This document shows positions 1 through 5,766 of a stretch of DNA of 8,087 nucleotides, one piece after another. The notes under the pieces were generated by a model, which was given only the letters and a program-made list of their open reading frames with translations, had not been told where the DNA came from and did no database searches. Source of the DNA: Flavipsychrobacter stenotrophus (GTDB lineage: Bacteria > Bacteroidota > Bacteroidia > Chitinophagales > Chitinophagaceae). A program made the position numbers and the translations under genes. The DNA is taken from NCBI GenBank assembly GCA_947379685.1, contig CANCOG010000215.1:1-8087 (forward strand), written 5' to 3'. Within the stretch, counting starts at the first letter, position 1. Each line of letters opens with the position of its first letter.

Positions 1-737
1 TTCAGGTACTTTATCTGGCGCAGTTTTTCAATTACACCACTTTGATGCTTGATGCGGTTGAGGTACTCTATGATCTGTTTTTGTATGTCTATCAGGTTGT
101 GCCTGCATTCATTCAGCTGTAGTTTCAACAGAATGATAATGCGGTTCAGCTCTTCATCTGATGCTACCTTAAAAAACGTCTGCTCCTCGTCTCCCGAAAC
201 CAGGTGATCGGTCTGATTAATGAGTGAATAAATAGTGTTCCGTTTCTCATCGAGGTGCTCGAGCTTTGTTTTCTTTATCTTGTAATTGGGCTCGTTCTTA
301 AATGTATTGTCAATGTTCCTGTTGAGGTCCACCACATTACGCAGGGCAATTGCGCCAATCTTGCGCATCGCCTGCTTTACCTGACGCAGATAGCCGTACT
401 TACGGGTTTCATTGTTTTCCTGCAGGTAATAAACAATATTCTGCTTTATGTTCTGGATATGCTCATTAATGTAAGAAACATTGATCTCCTCATTCACCTC
501 CATTACCTGCTCAAAAAATTGCAGGAACAAGTCATCGAGCTCCAGGTTATTCCCATTCTGCCGCACAACCGAATATTCGATAAGTGACGAGATCTTATCT
601 GCATCAAAATCAACTAATTCCAGCGCATAGTCGTAGTTAAAAGAAAGAATCTTTCTTTTTTCGAACAGCTCGCTCAGCAGTTTCTGCTCGCGGCTGAGCG
701 TGGCAAGTAATTGCTGTATGGAAGAAAAGGTTTTCAT
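1..737 (-). CDS. Helical hypothetical protein, 3' end outside window (possible kleisin-like/condensin-associated)
   Basis: This frame is open from an ATG at 737 to the left edge, giving 245 residues with no stop, so the C-terminus lies beyond position 1. I do not securely recognise it. There is no signal peptide or membrane segment, so it should be cytoplasmic. Residues 1-75 look like a helix followed by a winged-helix-sized unit (FNYDYALELVDFDADKI, then a short turn NGNNLELDD). Residues 80-245 are almost entirely charged and helical, with amphipathic stretches at about 85-110, 115-145, 155-178 and 195-245. A winged helix followed by long helices, with a segment near 183-200 (SGDEEQTFFKVASDEELNRI), resembles the layout of MksF/JetA kleisin-like proteins. 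This is inference from architecture only. The gene has its own promoter at 749-781 and is transcribed in the same direction as paaG, 174 bp downstream of it. It could equally be an unrelated coiled-coil protein. Confidence 0.85.
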   Translation of the reverse strand, partial: MKTFSSIQQLLATLSREQKLLSELFEKRKILSFNYDYALELVDFDADKISSLIEYSVVRQNGNNLELDDLFLQFFEQVMEVNEEINVSYINEHIQNIKQNIVYYLQENNETRKYGYLRQVKQAMRKIGAIALRNVVDLNRNIDNTFKNEPNYKIKKTKLEHLDEKRNTIYSLINQTDHLVSGDEEQTFFKVASDEELNRIIILLKLQLNECRHNLIDIQKQIIEYLNRIKHQSGVIEKLRQIKYL

Positions 738-748
738 AAATCAGGCTG

Positions 749-781
749 CAAATATAACCCAACCTTTACCCCTGTTAGCAA
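749..781 (-). promoter_or_regulatory. Bacteroidota-type promoter for the left-edge gene
   Basis: Read on the minus strand, TATATTTG (749-756) matches the -7 consensus TAnnTTTG, and a TTG at 779-781 lies 22 bp upstream as a candidate -33 element. The predicted start of transcription is near 743-745, which leaves a leader of only about 6-8 nt before the ATG at 737. The -7 match is exact. The spacing is at the long end of the usual range. Confidence 0.55.
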
Positions 782-785
782 CGAT

Positions 786-805
786 TTACCCACAATCGTG
801 GGTAA
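786..805. promoter_or_regulatory. Perfect 8-bp inverted repeat, candidate operator
   Basis: TTACCCAC (786-793) and GTGGGTAA (798-805) are exact reverse complements around a 4-nt centre. The dyad sits immediately upstream of the -33 element (779-781) of the left-edge gene. It lies about 107 bp past the paaG stop and has no T-tract on either side, so an intrinsic terminator is unlikely. A regulator-binding dyad fits better. No regulator gene is visible in the window. Confidence 0.4.
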
Positions 806-911
806 TGAATTACATCAAAAAGTGATAGCTAAGAGAGTCGCATCATAGTATACTTGCTGCTTCTTTGTGAATATGATACGATTTGTTTCAGCACCCATTA
901 ACTACCCCCGA

Positions 912-1688
912 CTACTTTCCCTTAAAAACCGGCTTGCGCTTTTCCAGAAAGGCGTGAACACCTTCTTTAAAATCTTCGCTTGCACCGGCCTCCATCTGAA
1001 CGGCCTTTTCCAGATCCAGCTGCTGTTCCAGCGAATTGTTGTAGGTGTTGTTGAGTAATCTCTTGGTGAGCCCAATACCCTTTGTAGGCATCTGGGCAAG
1101 CGTGAAGGCCATTTTCTTGCTCTCCGCCTCAAATACATCATCGGTATATGCCTTAAATATCATACCCATGGCTACGGCATCGGCACCTGATACTTTTTCC
1201 GCCGTCATCATCAGCGCAGCAGCCCGCTGCATACCCACCAGGCGCGGAAGAAAGTAGGTCCCCCCGCTATCGGGAATCAATCCTATTTTACTGAAAGCCT
1301 GTATGAATGAAGCACTGTTATTAGCCAATACGATATCACAGCAAAGTGCAAGGTTAGCACCAGCGCCGGCGGCTACGCCATTTACGGCAGCAATAACAGG
1401 TTTTTCCATATTACGAATGCGCAATATTGTAGCATTGTAATGCTCACGCACCATACGCTCAAAATCCTCGGGACTCGGACTCATCGCCTCTGAAAGGTCT
1501 TGCCCGGAACAAAAGCCCTTACCCGCCCCCGTAATGTAAACACACCTCACAGTATCATCGCTGGCGCAATCATCCAGAATACCCTGGAGGGTCATGGCCA
1601 TATCGCGGTTATAGCTATTGTATGTTTCCGGGCGGTTCAGTGTTATAAACCCAACCCCATTTTCCTTTTGCAGCAATACAGTACTCAT
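912..1688 (-). CDS. paaG: PaaG-type enoyl-CoA hydratase/isomerase
   Basis: This 258-residue crotonase-fold protein has the usual length for the family. The closest recognisable relative is PaaG, the 1,2-epoxyphenylacetyl-CoA isomerase of aerobic phenylacetate degradation, which converts the ring epoxide to the oxepin-CoA in the cytoplasm. Shared PaaG signatures include LNRPETYNSYN (17-27), the first oxyanion-hole segment GFCSGQDL (58-65), the second oxyanion-hole segment NGVAAGAGANLAL (103-115), and FSKIGLIPDSGGTYFLPR (132-149) carrying the expected catalytic Asp140. The C-terminal EGVHAFLEKRKPVFKG also matches PaaG. The crotonase glutamate pair of true hydratases is not evident; the Asp in IPDSGGT favours isomerase chemistry. 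No other paa genes flank it, so a role in a related acyl-CoA isomerisation remains possible. The ATG at 1688 is supported by the promoter that ends 4 nt upstream of it. Confidence 0.93.
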   Translation of the reverse strand: MSTVLLQKENGVGFITLNRPETYNSYNRDMAMTLQGILDDCASDDTVRCVYITGAGKGFCSGQDLSEAMSPSPEDFERMVREHYNATILRIRNMEKPVIAAVNGVAAGAGANLALCCDIVLANNSASFIQAFSKIGLIPDSGGTYFLPRLVGMQRAAALMMTAEKVSGADAVAMGMIFKAYTDDVFEAESKKMAFTLAQMPTKGIGLTKRLLNNTYNNSLEQQLDLEKAVQMEAGASEDFKEGVHAFLEKRKPVFKGK

Positions 1689-1692
1689 ATAG

Positions 1693-1724
1693 CAAATGTA
1701 AGTTCCGGTTGGGGGAATTGCAAA
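1693..1724 (-). promoter_or_regulatory. Bacteroidota-type promoter for paaG
   Basis: On the minus strand TTTG (1721-1724) is followed after exactly 20 bp by TACATTTG (1693-1700), matching the -33 TTG and -7 TAnnTTTG elements with near-ideal spacing. The -7 element ends only 4 nt before the paaG ATG (1686-1688), so transcription should begin at or within a few bases of the start codon. This is the best promoter match in the window. Confidence 0.7.
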
Positions 1725-1810
1725 TGGATTTTCCCAACTTTTAGCCCCGGTACATTTGAATTATTTATTCGTACAAAACATTACTCCATTTCGCTATTTA
1801 TCAATAACAA

Positions 1811-1839
1811 GAACGCCCCACTTCATCAGCGGGGCGTTC
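1811..1839 (-). terminator. Hairpin terminator after the His-rich secreted protein gene
   Basis: GAACGCCCC (1811-1819) and GGGGCGTTC (1831-1839) form a perfect 9-bp GC-rich stem with an 11-nt loop, about 20 bp beyond the TAA at 1860-1862. On the minus strand the stem is followed by TTGTTATTG, a U-rich but interrupted tail, so termination may be moderate. It separates this gene from paaG. Confidence 0.65.
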
Positions 1840-1859
1840 CTTATAAAAAATCTTATCTT

Positions 1860-2459
1860 TTAGTGTTTTTCACCGTGGCCATTACCATGACCTTCTCCAT
1901 GACCATTGCCGTTGCCGTGCCCTTCTCCACGACCGTTGCCATTGTCATGCTTTTCTCCGTGCCCATTACCATTGTCGTGGTGGTCATCCCGTCCTCGGTC
2001 ATCGTGGCCCCTTCCCGGATTTCCTTCGTTGCCATGCCACTCTTTATGATTTGGGTGGCCCGGGTTTTGATAATATTTGTATTCACGACTATCCCTGATT
2101 ACAGGCTGATCGTGACGGCCACGATACTGAACATACTCGCGGCGGTAGCGATCGTGATGCACCCATGGAGATGGCTCATTGATCACCACTTTATAGCCGT
2201 GGTAGAGGTCATAATTTGCATAACGCGGAGGCAGACTCTTCCTGGTTACCCAACGATCTCCTTCATAATATACATAAGAACCAGTTTCTATATCGTAGTA
2301 AGACTCTATATCAGGCATGTAATAATACTGGGCGCGTTCATAACCAACGGGCCCCCAAACGGGCTGTTGCCCAATATTTATATGCACGTTTACTTGTGCC
2401 TCAGCTTGCCCAAAACCGGCAAGGATCAAAAGTGCGACGATCAAAAATTGCTTTTTCAT
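1860..2459 (-). CDS. Secreted protein with His/Gly/Asn-rich repeat tail
   Basis: This 199-residue protein of unknown function begins with a clear Sec signal peptide: MKK, then the hydrophobic stretch FLIVALLILAGF, then the AEA cleavage motif at 19-21. Cleavage would leave Gln22 as the mature N-terminus, so export to the periplasm or beyond is expected. Residues 22-130 are rich in Tyr and aromatic residues (VWGPVGYERAQYYYMPDIE, LPPRYANYDLYHGYKVVI). I recall similar conserved hypothetical proteins in other Bacteroidota, without a known role. Residues 131-199 are hydrophilic and end in about 3.9 copies of a 10-residue His/Gly/Asn/Glu repeat. The tail could bind divalent metal, but this is inferred from composition only. 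The gene diverges from the membrane-protein gene at 2627 across 167 bp containing a near-palindrome. No convincing TAnnTTTG promoter was found. A hairpin at 1811-1839 follows it. Confidence 0.9.
   Translation of the reverse strand: MKKQFLIVALLILAGFGQAEAQVNVHINIGQQPVWGPVGYERAQYYYMPDIESYYDIETGSYVYYEGDRWVTRKSLPPRYANYDLYHGYKVVINEPSPWVHHDRYRREYVQYRGRHDQPVIRDSREYKYYQNPGHPNHKEWHGNEGNPGRGHDDRGRDDHHDNGNGHGEKHDNGNGRGEGHGNGNGHGEGHGNGHGEKH
1863..1979 (-). repeat. In-frame 30-bp tandem repeat coding the His-rich tail
   Basis: Residues 161-170 (HDNGNGHGEK), 171-180 (HDNGNGRGEG), 181-190 (HGNGNGHGEG) and 191-199 (HGNGHGEKH) are successive copies of a 10-residue unit, each coded by about 30 bp; the last copy is shortened. 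The copies differ at several synonymous and non-synonymous positions, so they are diverged rather than freshly duplicated. Copy-number change would keep the frame and alter only tail length. Confidence 0.75.
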
Positions 2460-2500
2460 ACTTAGGGTATTACCAAAACCATGCCACCTTTTATTGGACT

Positions 2501-2520
2501 TACATATCTTAAGACATGTA
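2501..2520. promoter_or_regulatory. 20-bp near-palindrome between divergent genes
   Basis: TACATATCTTAAGACATGTA is a dyad centred on CTTAAG; 18 of 20 positions are symmetric and the single mismatched pair lies at positions 6 and 15. It lies 41 bp upstream of the secreted-protein ATG and about 106 bp upstream of the membrane-protein ATG, in the only divergent intergenic region of the window. The position suits a transcription-factor site for the minus-strand gene. The regulator is unknown. Confidence 0.4.
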
Positions 2521-2626
2521 AATTTCTATCAGGCAAACGACTCATTTCCTTTAGTACCAACAAAAATGCGATCTGCAAACAGCCACATCCACATTTTTGT
2601 AACTTCACCGTTCGCGAAAACCTGTT

Positions 2627-4546
2627 ATGCCCATATTTCAAAACGAACATAACCCAAACAAGACTTTCAGCCTGACCAGGGAAGTATTCGCATGGCTATT
2701 TTGTACCGTGTTGTGTGTATTGCTGCTTCCCGCGGCACCATTTTACCATCCGCATGTAGGTTTAGACGATTCGTGGCGGCGGGCACTAAACCTTGCTGTG
2801 AAAAATCACCTTGTTTTTGGCCGTGATTTCATTTTCACTTTTGGCCCACTTGGATTTTTAGAAACCCGCGACAACCAGTATATCAACAATATCTGGTTTA
2901 TACTGAGTGATCTTTTCCTGAGCATTGGGTTCTTCTGGCTTTTCTTAAAACATCTTTGCCGAGGAAGCTATTGGTGGTGGCCAATCATTTTTATCAGTGC
3001 TCTGTTTCTGAAAGACGTCAATTTCAGTCAAAAACTCTTTTTGCTGTTTATTGCATTTTCCGGCAACAGCATCAGGCAGAATTTTACGAACCATTTTGAA
3101 CTGATTTACCTCGCTATAGTTTCAGCCTTGTTCTTTTACATAAAGTTGAGTTACGGCACGGCATCGTTTGCCCTAACTGCACTGCTGATCGCGTGCTCCT
3201 TCTTTAAAAACAAAAAGGGTTTTACATTACTACTCGCCGGCTATCTAATAACGTTTGCACTTACAGCATTGCTTACCAAGGTCGCTCTGGTAGCTTACTT
3301 TAAGAACACATTGCAGATCGTCAGCTACTTTTCTGACGCCATGGGCATAAATGATGATTTTTTCGGCATCTACATCTTCCTCGCGTTCAAACTGACATTG
3401 CTATTTGCGCTGCTCTTTATCGTATTTACCATCCAGAAAATCCGGTCTAAACAATTCATTTCCCTTCAAATGCTGATAGTGGGGATACTTTGCTACGCAT
3501 TCTTTTTTTTCTATAAGGCCGGTTTCACCAGGGTTGATGCATTTCACTTTGTCTATTATTTTGAAACTATGCCCATATTCTGGGTGACATCTGTATTTCT
3601 ATTAAATCAGGATCGGTATTGGTATTCAAAGCTATTAGGAATAGCTGCAATTTGGCTTTCGTTCACCATAATACTTTGGAAAATAGATATGGGCCTCACC
3701 ACCAAAATTACCGTAAACTCGGCTCTTGAATACGTTTCCCCCGTTGGTTATTTTTCTAACCTGAGCCAAAAGTTCATTGAAACCGAGAAAGATTTAATTA
3801 ACGCCCGGCTCAATAGCGACACACTAAAAATGATAGGAAATTCAACTGTTGACATCATTCCAATAGATATCTCAACGGTTGCACTCAATAATCTGAATTA
3901 CTCCCCCAGGCCCGACCCACAATCTTACCAGGCATACAATAAAGTGCTGGACTCTATCAATGCCGATCATTTTTACAAGGACGGCAGGCCAGAATTCGTG
4001 TTCATTGGCAACCAGGCTATTGACAAAAGACACCCCATTTGGGATGAGTCCATAACACTGGCAACTATTAAACTAAATTACCAATATAATGGCGAAGTAT
4101 TGAATTACATTAATCACTATCTTCTACTCAAAAACCGCCACCAGCCGCGTATATATCCACAATTTGAATGGATAAAGGATACAGTGATCAACCTGGGTGA
4201 AAAGATTGTTATTAATTTCCCCGATTCTACACCGGTGTACATGGCCTCAACAGTCAAGCATTCACTTTCAGGCAAACTCACCAAGCTGTTCTACAATACA
4301 CCTACGCTCGATATTACCTTGTACTTCGAAGACACCACCAGCGATCATTATAAGGCCATCCCTGCCATTATGCAGGAACCGCTACTCATCAGCAGGGCAA
4401 TAGTTACCAACGACGACTTCGCCCATTTCTTCTCCGGCGACCTCAACAAGAACAAACGGGTAACAGGCTTTTCATTCAGCAATTCGCCCGGGTTTGAGCA
4501 GAAAGTGAAGGTGAGTTTTTATCGGTTTGTGAATTACTACCGATAG
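2627..4546 (+). CDS. Polytopic membrane protein with C-terminal soluble domain, GT-C-like
   Basis: This 639-residue protein has about ten hydrophobic segments in residues 21-351 (for example 21-38, 90-108, 158-174, 178-192, 199-217, 246-268, 279-296, 308-325, 335-351), then a soluble region of about 285 residues, probably extracytoplasmic. The first large loop, just after membrane segment 1, carries GLDDSW (45-50) and FTFGPLGFL (70-78). Later motifs are KAGFTRVDAFH (297-307) and, in the soluble part, LNYSPRPDPQSYQAY (423-437). I recall this motif set from an uncharacterised bacterial membrane-protein family. An acidic pair in the first outer loop of a many-pass protein resembles GT-C glycosyltransferases, but that assignment is inference and no substrate can be named. 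The ATG at 2627 is the first possible start after an in-frame TAA at 2600-2602. No Shine-Dalgarno or convincing promoter is visible. It is the only plus-strand gene, convergent with the glutaminyl cyclase gene across 29 bp. Confidence 0.92.
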   Translation: MPIFQNEHNPNKTFSLTREVFAWLFCTVLCVLLLPAAPFYHPHVGLDDSWRRALNLAVKNHLVFGRDFIFTFGPLGFLETRDNQYINNIWFILSDLFLSIGFFWLFLKHLCRGSYWWWPIIFISALFLKDVNFSQKLFLLFIAFSGNSIRQNFTNHFELIYLAIVSALFFYIKLSYGTASFALTALLIACSFFKNKKGFTLLLAGYLITFALTALLTKVALVAYFKNTLQIVSYFSDAMGINDDFFGIYIFLAFKLTLLFALLFIVFTIQKIRSKQFISLQMLIVGILCYAFFFFYKAGFTRVDAFHFVYYFETMPIFWVTSVFLLNQDRYWYSKLLGIAAIWLSFTIILWKIDMGLTTKITVNSALEYVSPVGYFSNLSQKFIETEKDLINARLNSDTLKMIGNSTVDIIPIDISTVALNNLNYSPRPDPQSYQAYNKVLDSINADHFYKDGRPEFVFIGNQAIDKRHPIWDESITLATIKLNYQYNGEVLNYINHYLLLKNRHQPRIYPQFEWIKDTVINLGEKIVINFPDSTPVYMASTVKHSLSGKLTKLFYNTPTLDITLYFEDTTSDHYKAIPAIMQEPLLISRAIVTNDDFAHFFSGDLNKNKRVTGFSFSNSPGFEQKVKVSFYRFVNYYR

Positions 4547-4575
4547 CCAAACTACAATATGATCATCCAATAAAG

Positions 4576-5586
4576 CTAAGAAGCACTCGCTGCCGACTCA
4601 TAAATAACCTGTAACAAGGTTTGACCAACCGCCTTAAGCGTGTTCTTGTCAATAATATCCATATTGTCGGCATGAGTATGCCAATGAGGAGCAAAAGGCG
4701 AACCACCGGGATTGGTATTAAGGTTAATGAGGTCAATAGTTTTGATGCCCAGAATTTCATTTACTGGCACATGGTCGTCCGTGATAGCCGATGCTGCGGC
4801 ATAAGGGAAGTAAGAGGAATAACCCGCATGAGCAGCCGCCTGCCACACCATTTGCTGAACACCTCCTGCAACTTGCGTAGAAATACCTTCTAACGGGAAT
4901 TGGGCACCACGTGCCCCAACCATGTCCAGTAATATTCCGAATTCAGCACGATAACCTGCTACATGGGGGTGCTTTGCCCAATATTGTGTTCCCAGGCAAT
5001 AGGAGCTTTCTCCCCATTCATTACGGCCATAGTCTTCTACGTCTTCCAGTAAAATATCAACCCCAAGGTCCTTCGACAGACCCAACTTTTTTACCTGCCT
5101 GGCTACTTCTATCAAGACGGCAACACCGCTTCCCGCATCATCAGCTGCGAGTATTGGCTTGTCCTTATCCTTTGTATCATGATCGGCCCAGGGGCGGCTA
5201 TCCCAGTGAGTAAGTAATAAAATACGCCTCGCGGCTCCGGGGTTGATAACACCCACCAGGTTAATACAAGGCAACGTTTTCTTATCGCCACCAGTCACCT
5301 GCACGTCCTGTCGGTAAACCGTATCGCATACTTTTTTCAGTTCCCGATGCATCCAGTCTGCACACTTCTTTTGTGCTGCAGAACCCGGAGTCCTTGGCCC
5401 CAGCGCAACCTGGGTTGCAACACTTGCATAGGCACTGTCGGCATCAAATGAAGGAGTATTTATCTTGAGTGCAGGTGCCGCTGCGGCCGGAGTTTCCTTG
5501 GCTTTATCTTCCTCCTTACCCCCATTACAGGCGCTCAACAACATTGCAGTGCATGCAAAACATAAAAGTGATTGTACGATCTTCAT
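4576..5586 (-). CDS. Lipoprotein glutaminyl cyclase (M28-fold glutaminyl-peptide cyclotransferase)
   Basis: This 336-residue protein matches the bacterial zinc glutaminyl cyclases of Bacteroidota, such as that of Porphyromonas gingivalis, which cyclise N-terminal Gln to pyroglutamate on exported proteins. The signal peptide ends in the lipobox LSAC with Cys20 as lipid anchor. Family motifs in order are LLTHWDSRPWADHD (124-137), AADDAGSG (147-154) with the expected metal ligand Asp150, LLEDVEDYG (179-187) with Glu184, CLGTQYWAKHPHVAGY (197-212), ILLDMVG (218-224) with the likely proton-relay Asp221, ITDDHVPVN (268-276), and APHWHTHADNMD (299-310) with His303. NTLKAVGQT near the end is also typical. 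All expected ligands are present, so it should be active. An M28 aminopeptidase is the main alternative, but THWDSRPWAD and the WHT motif favour the cyclase. It is transcribed in the same direction as the transketolase gene but separated from it by a terminator. Confidence 0.92.
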   Translation of the reverse strand: MKIVQSLLCFACTAMLLSACNGGKEEDKAKETPAAAAPALKINTPSFDADSAYASVATQVALGPRTPGSAAQKKCADWMHRELKKVCDTVYRQDVQVTGGDKKTLPCINLVGVINPGAARRILLLTHWDSRPWADHDTKDKDKPILAADDAGSGVAVLIEVARQVKKLGLSKDLGVDILLEDVEDYGRNEWGESSYCLGTQYWAKHPHVAGYRAEFGILLDMVGARGAQFPLEGISTQVAGGVQQMVWQAAAHAGYSSYFPYAAASAITDDHVPVNEILGIKTIDLINLNTNPGGSPFAPHWHTHADNMDIIDKNTLKAVGQTLLQVIYESAASAS

Positions 5587-5633
5587 AGTATTGGAAAGGC
5601 TAAAGATAATTCAAAAATAAAAAGTGAACACCC

Positions 5634-5666
5634 CAAAAGTATAAACTGGTACACCACCCCGAACAA
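5634..5666 (-). promoter_or_regulatory. Candidate promoter for the glutaminyl cyclase gene
   Basis: On the minus strand TACTTTTG (5634-5641) matches TAnnTTTG, with a TTG at 5664-5666 placed 22 bp upstream. The predicted leader is about 43 nt to the ATG at 5586. A second exact -7 match, TATTTTTG (5612-5619), lies closer to the gene but has no TTG at suitable distance. The upstream TTG falls inside the T-tract of the preceding terminator. Confidence 0.45.
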
Positions 5667-5696
5667 AAATGGCCCCGGGACAAAACCCGGAGCCAT
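5664..5696 (-). terminator. Intrinsic terminator after the transketolase subunit gene
   Basis: On the minus strand ATGGCTCCGGG (5686-5696) pairs with CCCGGGGCCAT (5669-5679) around a 6-nt loop, giving an 11-bp stem with one U·G wobble. It is followed by a run of five T (ATTTTTG, 5664-5670). This is the strongest terminator in the window and lies about 70 bp beyond the TAG at 5767-5769. Confidence 0.8.
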
Positions 5697-5766
5697 GATT
5701 TATTTACTACATCCCCGGAAGGATTGAAATTCAAATATTTAACTGGCTTTCAGCATTCAATTAAAC

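Noticed and set aside
255..587. 110-residue hydrophobic plus-strand frame
   Set aside because: It lies antisense to a 245-codon open minus-strand frame that has its own promoter. The hydrophobic character arises from complementing charged helical codons.
786..805. The inverted repeat as a paaG terminator
   Set aside because: It has no T-tract on the minus strand and lies more than 100 bp past the stop; an operator is more likely.
1500..2465. 321-residue plus-strand open frame across the secreted-protein gene and part of paaG
   Set aside because: It is antisense to two well-supported genes. Its Val/Thr/Ile/Met-rich centre is the complement of the His/Gly/Asn repeat tail, and it runs over the hairpin at 1811-1839.
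4547..4575. Shared terminator in the convergent 29-bp gap
   Set aside because: Only an 8-bp ATGATCAT palindrome is present, without a GC stem or T-tract, so no terminator was called.
5612..5619. TATTTTTG as the main glutaminyl cyclase -7 element
   Set aside because: The match is exact but no TTG lies 19-23 bp upstream, and the region is AT-rich enough for chance matches.
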